Shown here one piece after another: positions 50,471-59,101 of a stretch of 64,000 nt of DNA. Origin of the DNA: Marinobacter nauticus (lineage in GTDB: Bacteria > Pseudomonadota > Gammaproteobacteria > Pseudomonadales > Oleiphilaceae); the NCBI RefSeq assembly GCF_003634635.1, contig NZ_RBJB01000002.1:1143020-1207019 (forward strand). Reading direction: 5' to 3'. Position 1 is the first letter of the stretch. Each line of letters begins with the position of its first letter. A program made the translations under genes and the position numbers. A model generated the notes under the pieces. It did not search any database and had not been told where the DNA came from. It saw only the letters and a program-made list of their open reading frames with translations.

Positions 50471-50484
50471 CTGGTACATACCAG
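50471..50484. promoter_or_regulatory. PhnR-type operator, distal site of the phosphoesterase promoter
   Basis: CTGGTACATACCAG: perfect CTGGTA/TACCAG half-sites, about 110 bases before the start codon. With the two proximal palindromes it could support looping or cooperative binding. Confidence 0.62.
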
Positions 50485-50518
50485 ATACGCCCTTGCAAAC
50501 TCTTCCGGTAATGCCTGT

Positions 50519-50560
50519 AACCGTGCCGGGCCGTCACAAGCAGGCCTGCCCGGCACGGTT
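50519..50560. terminator. Hairpin downstream of the GST gene
   Basis: AACCGTGCCGGGC at 50519-50531 pairs perfectly with GCCCGGCACGGTT at 50548-50560 around a 16-base loop. It follows the minus-strand GST gene by 31 bases. No T run, so termination is plausible but not proven. Confidence 0.5.
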
Positions 50561-50590
50561 ATCATGCCCCGGATATCAGAGCCGACAAAA

Positions 50591-51226
50591 TCAGACCACT
50601 GCGGCTTTGAGCTGCTCTGCCAGTTCGTCGTCCAGTGCGTTGGCACGTTTGGCCGCTGGCCGGCTTTCCAGTCTGTCGGTGTACTCCCGGAACACATCGA
50701 GCCTGGGGATGTTTTCCTGCATCATTTCCCACCAAAGGTAACTACTCACCAGCACATCTGCAGCCGTGAACTGATCACCGCAGATATAGGGAGTTTTTGC
50801 CAGCGCTTGTTCCAGTACCTTAATACTGTCGTTGACTGGCCCACACCCTACAGCCTGCTCGTTGCTGCTATCGATCCGCCAATCATAAGCGATGGCGCTG
50901 CTCGCCATTTCAAAAGGCCCCGCCATAAAAAACAGCCAGCGGTAATACCCGCCACGCTCCGGTGCGTGGAGCCCGGGAGCCAGATTCTTTTCCGGGAACC
51001 GATCGGCCAGCCAGGCACAGATCGCGGCGACTTCAGTCACCACCACGTCGCCATGCTTGATAGCGGGCACCTTGCCCATCGGGTTAATGGCCAGGTATTC
51101 CGGCCCTTTCATATCCCCGCCAAACTCCAGTGTTTTCACCGTATAATCGGCGCCCACTTCCTCCAGCATCCATCGAACCACGCGCCCACGGGACATGGGA
51201 TGGGTATAGAACGTCAGATCTGACAT
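50591..51226 (-). CDS. Glutathione S-transferase family protein
   Basis: 211 residues. N-terminal thioredoxin-like domain (LTFYTHPMSRGRVVRWMLEEVG, with the cis-Pro segment MGKVPAIKHG) and an all-helical C-terminal domain. Substrate unknown. ATG 51226 follows AAAAGGAGATCA; the longer open frame to 51301 has no family match. Divergent from the WYL regulator. Confidence 0.88.
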   Translation of the reverse strand: MSDLTFYTHPMSRGRVVRWMLEEVGADYTVKTLEFGGDMKGPEYLAINPMGKVPAIKHGDVVVTEVAAICAWLADRFPEKNLAPGLHAPERGGYYRWLFFMAGPFEMASSAIAYDWRIDSSNEQAVGCGPVNDSIKVLEQALAKTPYICGDQFTAADVLVSSYLWWEMMQENIPRLDVFREYTDRLESRPAAKRANALDDELAEQLKAAVV

Positions 51227-51372
51227 ATTGATCTCCTTTTCCTGCCAGTTGTTTTCATGATTGTGTGTACTGCAGCGCCAGCTTATGCGGCAACTAGGCA
51301 AGAATCCGTCCTAAATAAATGAAATAATTCGTGGCATCATCTGACGGCTGATTCAGCTCCCCGGAGGCGCCC

Positions 51373-52329
51373 ATGTCTGGCCCAACCACCCGTGTATTGA
51401 CTGTTCTGGAACTACTTCAGGCTCATGGCCAGTTGGGCGGAGGGGAGTTAGCGCAACGGCTGGGCGTAAACCGGCGCACGGTTCGGCGCTACATCCGGAT
51501 ACTGGAGGATCTGGGTATTCCTGTGATGACAGAACAGGGGCGCTACGGTGGGTATAGACTGGTGGCGGGCTTCAAACTACCGCCGATGATGTTCACCAAC
51601 GAGGAAACGCTGGCGATCTCGCTGGGCCTGCTTTCCGCGAAGCAACTTGGATTGACCGATGCAGCGCCCGCCATTGCGAGTGTTCAGGCCAAACTGGAGC
51701 GGGTAATGCCCGACAAGCTGAAAAGTCGGGCTCGGGCCATCAGCGAGACAGCCAGAGTAATCCTGCCGCGCAAAGAGCCCAATCTGGATGAACATGCACT
51801 GGACACACTGACCACTGCCACAGAAACCGCTCGTTCAGTCCATTTCATATACCACGCTCCACAACACTCGGAAATGGAGCGGAAAATCGACCCCTACGGC
51901 CTGGTCTTCAGACAGGGGCGCTGGTATGTCACGGGGTTTTGCCATCTCCGATCGGCCATGCGCTCATTCCGATTGGACCGAATCAGCGAGGTTCAGCTGC
52001 TCGCAGACCGCTTCACACGGCCTGCAGATTTTGATGCCGCAGAATTCCTGCACCAGAGCTTCATGGCCTGGAACAATACCCACGCGGTATCCCTGACCTT
52101 TCATACCGATCCTGCAACGCTAGCCTCATTATTTGATCCCGGCGAATACTGCCGTGATGGCATTCAGCAAACTGCCGATGGGCTTTTGATGGAAACCCAC
52201 GTCGACAGCTTCGAGTGGTTCGCCAGCTGGCTCGCCCAGCTGACCTTTGCTTTCACCATTCATTCCCCTGCTGAGCTCAAACACGCGGTAAAGGCGCACG
52301 CCACTCGCCTTCTGGATAGTTGCCGATAG
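51373..52329 (+). CDS. HTH/WYL-domain transcriptional regulator (YafY-like)
   Basis: 318 residues. N-terminal HTH_11 winged helix (LAQRLGVNRRTVRRYIRILEDLG, ~25-48, shown only in part), a middle linker, then a WYL domain (~140-310) with the conserved IDPYGLVFRQGRWYVTGFC stretch. WYL domains bind nucleic acid or small ligands. Faces away from the GST gene, which it may control. Confidence 0.88.
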   Translation: MSGPTTRVLTVLELLQAHGQLGGGELAQRLGVNRRTVRRYIRILEDLGIPVMTEQGRYGGYRLVAGFKLPPMMFTNEETLAISLGLLSAKQLGLTDAAPAIASVQAKLERVMPDKLKSRARAISETARVILPRKEPNLDEHALDTLTTATETARSVHFIYHAPQHSEMERKIDPYGLVFRQGRWYVTGFCHLRSAMRSFRLDRISEVQLLADRFTRPADFDAAEFLHQSFMAWNNTHAVSLTFHTDPATLASLFDPGEYCRDGIQQTADGLLMETHVDSFEWFASWLAQLTFAFTIHSPAELKHAVKAHATRLLDSCR

Positions 52330-52403
52330 CCGTTGTCGATTTCGACCATTCCCAACCGACTAGACTCATAGACACAAACCAAACGTCCAGGAGGGTTATT
52401 GCC

Positions 52404-52886
52404 ATGACACATCCGAGAAATACCATTTGCCTCTGGTTCAACGGCCAGGCTGAGGAGGCCGCTCAGTTTTATACCAGCATCTTCCCCGATTCCTCAGTCG
52501 GCAGGATATTGCGCGCACCCGGGGATTATCCCGCCGGATCCAGGGGCGACATCTTAACGGTTGAATTTACGGTGCTTGGCGTTCCCTGTCTTGGGCTCAA
52601 CGGCGGCCCCGCCTTCCAGCATAACGAGGCCTTCTCTTTCCAGATTGCGACTTGGGACCAGGAAGAAACAGATCGCTATTGGCATGCCATAGTCGATAAC
52701 GGGGGCGAGGAAAGTGCGTGCGGATGGTGCAAAGACAAGTGGGGACTTTCGTGGCAGATAACCCCTGTGGCCCTTACCGAGGCGATCAATAACCCGGACC
52801 CCAATGTTGCCAAGCGTGCCTTCGACGCCATGATGACCATGGGAAAAATCGATATTGCTGCAATCGAGGCAGCGGTTGGCCCCTGA
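52404..52886 (+). CDS. VOC-family protein (PhnB/3-demethylubiquinone methyltransferase-like)
   Basis: 160 residues of the glyoxalase/VOC fold (ICLWFNGQAEEAAQFYTSIF opening, WQITPVAL near the end). Often annotated as 3-demethylubiquinone-9 3-methyltransferase but without known activity. ATG 52404 follows AGGAGGG. The last 27 codons exist again, altered, as a remnant at 53960-54043. Confidence 0.87.
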   Translation: MTHPRNTICLWFNGQAEEAAQFYTSIFPDSSVGRILRAPGDYPAGSRGDILTVEFTVLGVPCLGLNGGPAFQHNEAFSFQIATWDQEETDRYWHAIVDNGGEESACGWCKDKWGLSWQITPVALTEAINNPDPNVAKRAFDAMMTMGKIDIAAIEAAVGP

Positions 52887-52958
52887 GAGCCACACCTGGA
52901 TCAAGTGATGGGAGCAAGAAACGCCACTGGCTGGTCGATTGACGCTTTGCAGCCAGAG

Positions 52959-53255
52959 CTAACGGGTAAAGTCTTCGACTTCCTCATAGTGCATCACTGA
53001 AACGCGCTCCCCCAGTGCCCGCATGCCGACCATCTGCGCAGGGTTTTCCCCGCTCCAGAATACTTTCCAGCTTTCCACGGAATCCCATTTCGCGACGGTG
53101 AGCACCTCGGTTTTGTCCTCAGGACTGCGGAGCATAAAGCTACCCAGGGCTCCGGGCACGGTTTCATGGATATGGTTGGTGGTGCGAACCCAAACCTTCT
53201 TGAAGTCCGCGAAGTTCTCTTCCTTAACTTTCCAACGATAAACAACCCGAATCAT
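52959..53255 (-). CDS. Antibiotic biosynthesis monooxygenase-like (ABM) protein
   Basis: 98 residues of the ferredoxin-like dimeric alpha/beta-barrel fold: VVYRWKVKEENFADFKKVW, then a Gly-Ser-Phe strand and WDSVESWKVFW. Members act as small cofactor-free oxygenases or have unknown roles. Confidence 0.8.
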   Translation of the reverse strand: MIRVVYRWKVKEENFADFKKVWVRTTNHIHETVPGALGSFMLRSPEDKTEVLTVAKWDSVESWKVFWSGENPAQMVGMRALGERVSVMHYEEVEDFTR

Positions 53256-53358
53256 ACTGCCTCCTGCAGTTCCCTGGAAATCCCGAGGAGCTTTTGGTCA
53301 TTCAGGAGTCCTGAGCGGCCACTGCACAACCTTTTTAAACCCGTCCACGTGGATTTTA

Positions 53359-53856
53359 CTAGACGTCATATCCCATGCTCTCGATCTTATCGAGCAGCAA
53401 TCCATGGCCGTTTAGATAGATTGAGATTCTAATCGTCCTCCCATGGCGAAAACGAAGAACGTACCAATGCAGATGCTTGTTAAAGCTTATGCTTCTTAAC
53501 TCACTCCACGTAAACCGCCGTTTACCCTGCCAAAGGCTTTGAAACGTCAGAGACTCATCATCAAAGCAACCTCTGGTCCAGATCACCTCGGCCCATCCAT
53601 AAATCGCGAAGGCGCCAAACATCTCCAACATCAGGATGATGGGGATATCCTGACCGCCATGGTCAACAAAAAACAACAACCAGAGCATTCCTGCCGCAAT
53701 CAGCGTAGACGCCAAGCTGGTCAATATAAGGAACCAACCGAAGAAAAGCTTACCGCCGGTCTCAGCAGTTGATGATCTCTTTGCCGCATTGCTGACGATA
53801 TAGTAGGTCAGAAAACTACCCACCACGCTGATTACAATCTTAGCCAAGACTTCCAT
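53359..53856 (-). CDS. Unknown membrane protein with a PH-like C-terminal part
   Basis: 165 residues. Hydrophobic segments near 5-22, 40-65 and 70-92, then a soluble ~65-residue tail (DDESLTFQSLWQGKRRFTWS, then strand-rich) that resembles bacterial PH-like domains. Not recognised further. No attC site was seen beside it. No strong ribosome-binding site before the ATG. Confidence 0.6.
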   Translation of the reverse strand: MEVLAKIVISVVGSFLTYYIVSNAAKRSSTAETGGKLFFGWFLILTSLASTLIAAGMLWLLFFVDHGGQDIPIILMLEMFGAFAIYGWAEVIWTRGCFDDESLTFQSLWQGKRRFTWSELRSISFNKHLHWYVLRFRHGRTIRISIYLNGHGLLLDKIESMGYDV

Positions 53857-53959
53857 GTTTGCTTTGAATCCAAATAGTTACAGGCGGTAAAACCCTGAGA
53901 TCACCTTCAGCGGCTAAATGCCCCCGAACCTGGAGATAGAATTACCACTTACCTACCCC

Positions 53960-54043
53960 GCTGTTGCCAAGCGTGCCTTCGGCACCAGGATGACCATGGG
54001 AAAAATCGATATTGCTGCTATCAAAAAGCTCAGTGGAGGCTAG
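53960..54043 (+). pseudogene. Remnant of a duplicated VOC gene (3' end only)
   Basis: 27 codons and TAG that nearly repeat the end of the VOC gene at 52404-52886 (shared VAKRAF and MTMGKIDIAAI), then diverge at the last few residues. The upstream part of the gene is missing; 53857-53959 holds nothing recognisable. Suggests a second VOC copy was deleted. Confidence 0.75.
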
Positions 54044-54049
54044 AACGGG

Positions 54050-54469
54050 CTACAACATACTATCAAGCGTTTCCAAGCTTTCAGGCCCGCCGGCCAATCG
54101 CACACACCGAGCCGATTCTTCTTCCCAGGATGCAGCAGACTCTGTGTGAAGATGAACAGATATCTTCGACGTAAGAGTCTCTTCCATCAATCCAGCAGGA
54201 ATCCAGACCATCCCGCTGTCCCTCAGACTATTAGGAACCGGACTGCCACAGACCGAGCAAAAATCGCTTCTGAACCCACTGGGCTTCTTGTAACTGCGTA
54301 TACCGCTCTCACCGGAAACCCAACGAAAGGCATGCTCATTTACAAAAGTTGCGGCATTCGCCGCCGCTCCAGTGGCTTTTCGGCAGAGCGAACAGTGGCA
54401 CTGATAGAGGTTTCGGATTTCCTCTGTGATTTCAAACTTTACACTTCCACAGAGACATTCGCCTTTCAT
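54050..54469 (-). CDS. GFA-family (CENP-V/GFA domain) protein
   Basis: 139 residues with the zinc-binding Cys pattern of glutathione-dependent formaldehyde-activating enzymes: GECLCGSVKFE, CHCSLCRKATG, FCSVCGSP. Most such proteins have unknown substrates. Four bases from the next minus-strand gene. Confidence 0.87.
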   Translation of the reverse strand: MKGECLCGSVKFEITEEIRNLYQCHCSLCRKATGAAANAATFVNEHAFRWVSGESGIRSYKKPSGFRSDFCSVCGSPVPNSLRDSGMVWIPAGLMEETLTSKISVHLHTESAASWEEESARCVRLAGGPESLETLDSML

Positions 54470-54472
54470 AGA

Positions 54473-54820
54473 TCATTCCTTTCGCCAGCTACCCCGTTCC
54501 CGGACTAATACCTCATCCCGGTTACGTATAACTTCAAGCAGTCCATCCTGATGCACGTAGTACGTGGTATTTCCATTCTCAAACTTATACCCGAGAAAAC
54601 GGCAGGGAGTATCGCCGTCGGCACAGAGTGTGTGCCAGGAACTCCCTTCCAGCATGATGCTATTTCCTGTTGCCTTGCTTGTACTGTGATAGGTCATTTG
54701 GTTGCACGAAACCTCGCCTTCAGCGCAGCGAGATTCTATATTGATAATGAACCTCTCTGTTGCCGGCTCCGCCGCCGAGGCAGAAAACGAAAAAAAAGCG
54801 ATGACAATGAGCTTTTTCAT
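54473..54820 (-). CDS. Unknown secreted protein
   Basis: 115 residues with a signal peptide (MKKLIVIAFFSFSASAA) and about five Cys in the mature part, suggesting disulfides in the periplasm or outside. Not recognised. The open frame extends to 54871 but the signal peptide sets the start at 54820. The stop is three bases before the GFA start, so they may be cotranscribed. Confidence 0.6.
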   Translation of the reverse strand: MKKLIVIAFFSFSASAAEPATERFIINIESRCAEGEVSCNQMTYHSTSKATGNSIMLEGSSWHTLCADGDTPCRFLGYKFENGNTTYYVHQDGLLEVIRNRDEVLVRERGSWRKE

Positions 54821-54918
54821 ATGCGGCTTAACCCGTTGATTACGAGGGGCCTCTCCCAGTTCTGAACTCACAGCATAGTCTTCAGTTATTCATAAAATTG
54901 CGGTGTTGCTCTTCTTTT

Positions 54919-55587
54919 TTATTCCACTACGACCAGAAGAGACAAAGGCAGCTCCGTGGATGGGTGACGAGGCTCGGTTAGTTCTATGATGGAGTAACCG
55001 CAGTCCCGGAACAACGCTACCCAGGAGCCGAGCGTGCGAAAGTACCAGGGCATGGATTGCCATGTTCCCGGGAAATCCCGAAAATCCTCATTGCGCCAAC
55101 CGTCGAGATAGGGGCCGCTCACCGACCAGGGATGCACCGTCTGCATGACCATTCTTCCCCGAGGAGCAAGCAACGGCCGTAGGGCCCGCAATAACCCGGC
55201 CACGTCTTCATGGAGGATCGCGAAGTTCACAGACACCACATCAAAGTTGTGGCCTATCTTCCGGGCATCGTCGACAAGCTCAGAATAGGTACAGACGTGG
55301 AATCGTCCTCCCCCAAGGGACCGGGCTGCTTCAATCAACCCGGGGGAGCCATCCACCCCGACGCAGTCAACACCATGACTGGCGAGCGCCCGTACCAGCC
55401 AACCTTCTCCGCACCCCAAGTCAAGCACCCGCCTTGGATGTTGGGCGAGCACGGCGTTGATCATGGCCTGGTCAGTCACCAGGCGGCGACTCTCGATATC
55501 GCCGTCACGGACCGCCGAGGTCCAGAGTTCGGCATTCGTTATCCAGCTTTGCGCCAACTCGGATGGTTTATTGGAGCTGCTGCTCAT
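54919..55587 (-). CDS. Class I SAM-dependent methyltransferase
   Basis: 222 residues. Motif I VLDLGCGEGWLVRALA near residue 55, an acidic motif II (VGVDGSPGLI) and motif IV near DVVSVNFAIL. Small-molecule or rRNA-type methyltransferase fold; substrate unknown. Confidence 0.87.
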   Translation of the reverse strand: MSSSSNKPSELAQSWITNAELWTSAVRDGDIESRRLVTDQAMINAVLAQHPRRVLDLGCGEGWLVRALASHGVDCVGVDGSPGLIEAARSLGGGRFHVCTYSELVDDARKIGHNFDVVSVNFAILHEDVAGLLRALRPLLAPRGRMVMQTVHPWSVSGPYLDGWRNEDFRDFPGTWQSMPWYFRTLGSWVALFRDCGYSIIELTEPRHPSTELPLSLLVVVE

Positions 55588-55628
55588 TCAGAATTCCCGC
55601 GTGCCACCAAGCATGCCCTGCCCGGCAG

Positions 55629-56513
55629 TTAAATGGGTTTACTGCCCTTTTCCTCGATCGAGTCAATGGCCTGCTTCAAAAGCTCATTGAACGCCTCAGG
55701 CCTTTCCAACATCGGGAAATGGCCAGCGTCCTCAATGTACATAAGCTGGTAATCATCAATGTGTTTTCTATTCTCTTCCACCGCTGTCGGCCACAACCTG
55801 GCGTTTATCGAGATGACGGGAACCCTGACATCATCAAACGCAGTGGCCGCTTCGCCAGTGACATATCGCCCGAGATAGTTTCGGAAAGCGTTCAAGGCAA
55901 TGGCCTTTGGCGCAGAAGACATATCTTCTTTCACCCAGGCAACCAAGGGCTCATCGGCACCTTCAGGAAACATAGGTGCGACAAAATCCTTTGCCGCCGT
56001 CGTAAAGTCAGCTTCAAAGGGCTGAGCCATTTCTTCAACGACACTTTGGGGAATTCGCTCCGCAACGTTCTGCAAGGTATCAACCCCTATCACACCAACA
56101 ACTCTGGCCGGCATCAATCTGGCTGCTTCGGCAATCACCGCACCGCCCATCGAATGCCCTACCAGAATCGCACGTTCAATGCGCTCTTGATCAACAATGG
56201 CCTTCACATCGTGAGCGAAAGCCACCATCGAATAATCAGAGCGGCCAACCGATGAGTGCCCATGGCCCGCCAGATCAACCGTAATTACCTGATAATCGCC
56301 GGCAAACGCCGGTATTTGTTGCTGCCAGTAGCGTCCATCACAACTCCAGCCGTGGATAAACACCAGAGCCGTTTTTCCACTCCCGACCACGTCATAAGCG
56401 ATTCGTTCTGAGTCAGAAGACAAGGCGACCTTGTGCCTGACAGGTATCTGGTGAGAGGCACAGCCTGTCAGCAGGAGGAAAGACAACACAACCAACACTA
56501 TCGATCTATGCAT
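55629..56513 (-). CDS. Alpha/beta hydrolase lipoprotein
   Basis: 294 residues. Lipoprotein signal (LLLTGCAS), nucleophile elbow GHSMGG, oxyanion segment FIHGWSCDGRYW and catalytic His in DAGHFPMLERP. A membrane-anchored esterase or lipase of unknown substrate. Start at ATG 56513 gives the signal peptide; 56537 is an in-frame alternative. Confidence 0.85.
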   Translation of the reverse strand: MHRSIVLVVLSFLLLTGCASHQIPVRHKVALSSDSERIAYDVVGSGKTALVFIHGWSCDGRYWQQQIPAFAGDYQVITVDLAGHGHSSVGRSDYSMVAFAHDVKAIVDQERIERAILVGHSMGGAVIAEAARLMPARVVGVIGVDTLQNVAERIPQSVVEEMAQPFEADFTTAAKDFVAPMFPEGADEPLVAWVKEDMSSAPKAIALNAFRNYLGRYVTGEAATAFDDVRVPVISINARLWPTAVEENRKHIDDYQLMYIEDAGHFPMLERPEAFNELLKQAIDSIEEKGSKPI

Positions 56514-56545
56514 AAACAATCCCTTTGGTTCATACAAGGCTGTTG

Positions 56546-56580
56546 TTAAGCGCCCGACGCGGGCATCCGGTTCACTGGAT
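56546..56580 (-). other. Decayed attC-like segment
   Basis: Reads TAAGCGCCCGACGCGGGCATCC on the plus strand in part, similar to the core of the intact attC at 60633-60712, and lies 3' of the second GST gene as an attC would. The outer boxes are degenerate. Confidence 0.35.
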
Positions 56581-56606
56581 TGGAAAGCTCAGAAAAGCCA
56601 ATGGCC

Positions 56607-57203
56607 TCAGGCCATCGGCTTGAAATCTGGCAACGAAGCCACCCGGTTCAGCCATGCCAGAATCGCCGGATAGTCTGCCAGTTCAAAGCCGCCCTCGTGA
56701 GCTACGTGGGTGTAGGCATAAAGCGAGATGTCTGCCGTGGTCGCATGCTCGCCTGTGAGATAAGGCGTTTTCTGAAGCTGCTGCTCCATCACTCGCAACG
56801 CTTTGTGGCCGCCGGCTTGCTTCGACGCATATTCCTCTGCTCTGTCATCAGGCAGCCCAAGGTATTTATTGATGAAGCGGGCTACCGCGATATAGGGCTC
56901 ATGGCTGTATTGTTCGAAAAACTGCCACTGCAGAATGCGCGCTTGAGCCAGCCCACCCTCGGGGTAAAGCGTCGACCCGCCTGTCAGAAAGTTGATAATG
57001 GCGTTGGACTCGGAAAGCGTCTCGCCCTCATCGAGCTCCAGCAGAGGTATTTTGCCATTGGGGTTCTTTCGCAAGAACTCGTCGGACCTGGTGTCACCAG
57101 CCAGAATATCGACCTCAATCCACTCGTGGTCGATGTTCAGGAGGTTACACACCAGCTGAACTTTGTAGCAGTTGCCGGATTTGGCATCACCGTAAATTTT
57201 CAT
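56607..57203 (-). CDS. Glutathione S-transferase family protein (second)
   Basis: 198 residues. Thioredoxin-like domain (MKIYGDAKSGNCYKVQLVCN, NGKIPLLELDEGETLSESNAI) and helical C-terminal domain. ATG preceded by AAGGAGAG. Unlike the GST at 50.6 kb in sequence. Bases 57204-57375 carry no gene. Confidence 0.88.
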   Translation of the reverse strand: MKIYGDAKSGNCYKVQLVCNLLNIDHEWIEVDILAGDTRSDEFLRKNPNGKIPLLELDEGETLSESNAIINFLTGGSTLYPEGGLAQARILQWQFFEQYSHEPYIAVARFINKYLGLPDDRAEEYASKQAGGHKALRVMEQQLQKTPYLTGEHATTADISLYAYTHVAHEGGFELADYPAILAWLNRVASLPDFKPMA

Positions 57204-57375
57204 CTGCTCTCCTTACCGTGCCCCACCGGAGCACCCGATGTAAGCTCCAGTCCGGAACGAACTACAATAGAAAGCTCTTCAGGAACCGGTTTCGTAGTCT
57301 TTCAAATGATCCCGTACTCATTGCCATCACTGGTTCCGAACACTTTGCCGAAAACTTGCTTCATAACGCCCACCA

Positions 57376-57867
57376 TCACGCACTCGTCGCGTGGATGGCC
57401 TTGTTGGCATCCGCTATCTCATGTTGGCTAAACACCTGAATACCATGCCGACGCAGCAACGCGGCCGTAACCCCGATGCCAGGAGTCCGATTACCTGAAA
57501 AGCTACCATCATAGATGAAAGAGCTGCCGCAAGAAGGACTGGACTCAGCCAGTACGGCTATCTCAATGTTGAACTTTTTGCACAGCTCCAAAGCAATGGA
57601 GGCACCTGCGATAAAATCATCGGTGACAACATCTCCGCCTTTTTCAAAAACGTCAGCTTCACCGTCTAACACACTGGTTCCGCTACCTCCGAAGATCTCC
57701 GCAGGTTTCCTGGGGATACTCATCCCGGCCTCCACTTCCGGGCACACGGAAACGATCCGGCCTTCAGATACCCACTTCTCCACAAGTTGATCGTGTACCG
57801 AAAGGCTTCCACCATCGTATCTGACCTTTTTCCCTAAAAGGCATGCACTCATCAATACTTTTCTCAA
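57376..57867 (-). CDS. DUF523 family protein
   Basis: 163 residues. Opens SACLLGKKVRYDGG, then CPEVEAGMSIPRKPAEI and ESSPSCGSSFIYDG: the conserved Cys pattern of DUF523, whose function is unknown. Starts with TTG at 57867 if the family N-terminus is used; an ATG at 57852 is the alternative. Confidence 0.82.
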   Translation of the reverse strand: MRKVLMSACLLGKKVRYDGGSLSVHDQLVEKWVSEGRIVSVCPEVEAGMSIPRKPAEIFGGSGTSVLDGEADVFEKGGDVVTDDFIAGASIALELCKKFNIEIAVLAESSPSCGSSFIYDGSFSGNRTPGIGVTAALLRRHGIQVFSQHEIADANKAIHATSA

Positions 57868-57903
57868 ATTACTAGCCCCTCAGGGTTGCGGTTCTAATGC
57901 TGA

Positions 57904-57940
57904 AATAAGCAGGGCCCTGACAAGGGCGTCCGGTGGAGGC
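57904..57940 (-). other. Decayed attC fragment
   Basis: The core CCCTGACAAGGGCGTCCGG and following bases repeat the middle of the intact attC at 62283-62363, but the outer TAACGCC and CTTGTTA boxes are missing. The stretch 57868-58313 contains this piece, AT-rich sequence near 58070-58130 and no gene I can support. Confidence 0.6.
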
Positions 57941-58313
57941 TGGGGTGTGACATGTGTATCGGGGTAAGTCCAAACCAAGCCGCCGTGGGTCCAGATACCG
58001 TGACATTAGGCTGAAACCTAAGGATAAGGTATACCAAAACCTTCGCCTTACGGGAAACTTACACTTTCCTAATCAAAGTATAATTCCGTTTATTTTCAAA
58101 TACTTAAAAACTATATACATAAGCTCACCCGAACGATAGCCGGGCCATTCATTGTCACAGTTTTGTTTGTGTGCCACGTTAAAAACCGAAGGAACGCAGT
58201 AATCACAGCAAATTGGCATCACGTTAGTCGATGCCAATCTCCATGCACTGAAGTTCTGGCCTTCGGTCCTGCATCCAGGGATCTACTCAGGGGCCAACAA
58301 TGAGGAGGATGCT

Positions 58314-58505
58314 ATGAATAACGACATTTTGGAAGGCAACTGGAAACAGCTGAAAGGTAAGGTGCGCGAAAACTGGGGTAAATTAACCGACGATGACGTG
58401 GACCAAATCGGCGGTAAAAGAGAGCACTTTATCGGCAAGCTTCAGGAAAAGTACGGCATGAAGAGAGACGAAGCAGAGAAAGAATGGGACAAGCTCACTA
58501 ACTAA
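58314..58505 (+). CDS. CsbD-family stress protein
   Basis: 63 residues with the CsbD opening NWKQLKGKVRENWGKLTDDD. Small, charged, general-stress proteins of unknown mechanism. ATG preceded by GAGGAGG. The hairpin at 58530-58558 follows. Confidence 0.9.
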   Translation: MNNDILEGNWKQLKGKVRENWGKLTDDDVDQIGGKREHFIGKLQEKYGMKRDEAEKEWDKLTN

Positions 58506-58529
58506 CCGTCGTTTTTATTCTTGAGCCCG

Positions 58530-58558
58530 GGCCGATGGTGTGACGTATGCCATCGGCC
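58530..58558. terminator. Hairpin after the CsbD gene
   Basis: GGCCGATGG and CCATCGGCC form a nine-base stem with an 11-base loop, 24 bases after the stop. No T run follows. The rest of 58559-58828 holds no gene I can see. Confidence 0.4.
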
Positions 58559-58828
58559 ACTCGCTGCTCCCCTTCCCCCTTCCAAACCTAATCTAAGCCC
58601 TCGCGGACGTTGAGATTGTGCATTGGCACAACCGGGAATTTCCAACTCTGGGTGGACCTGATACGGGGTCAGGGTCATTGTGGCAGCGCGCCAAAATACG
58701 TCTGAAGCGGTTCTAAAACCCTCCGTGGAAACGGTGTAGAACCCACACCCGGATTGAAAGAACCTCGTTTCGCCCCACGTGAAACGACTATCCCCCAAGA
58801 ACTGATATGCAGCGAAAGGAGGCAAACC

Positions 58829-59083
58829 ATGGTAAATGCGAACGAATGGAAATCCGAGCGTGAAGGCTATGATGCGGCATGGGCCAAATACCAGAATGTG
58901 GCAGAACGGATTGATGCCAAATATGAAAGCCTGGACAGCGGTACCCAGGATCAGACGCCCGCGCAGGAGGATTTATCCGAATTGCAGGAAGCCTGGGAGG
59001 AACTTGAAAACGCTCGGCAGCGGCTAGGCGAATATATGGACGAATTTCACGAGCGGCATGTGGCGCAAGGGAAAAGCATGTAA
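58829..59083 (+). CDS. Small unknown coiled-coil protein
   Basis: 84 residues, hydrophilic and helical, with many Glu, Gln and Arg in heptad-like spacing. Not recognised. ATG 58829 follows AAGGAGG at seven bases, a strong start. Between CsbD and a host-attachment-family gene, so perhaps stress-related. Confidence 0.7.
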   Translation: MVNANEWKSEREGYDAAWAKYQNVAERIDAKYESLDSGTQDQTPAQEDLSELQEAWEELENARQRLGEYMDEFHERHVAQGKSM

Positions 59084-59101
59084 CGTCGCGTCAGTAGGCC
59101 A

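Noticed and set aside
57362..57375. CATAACGCCC just after the DUF523 gene as an attC end
   Set aside because: No matching partner box or internal symmetry nearby.
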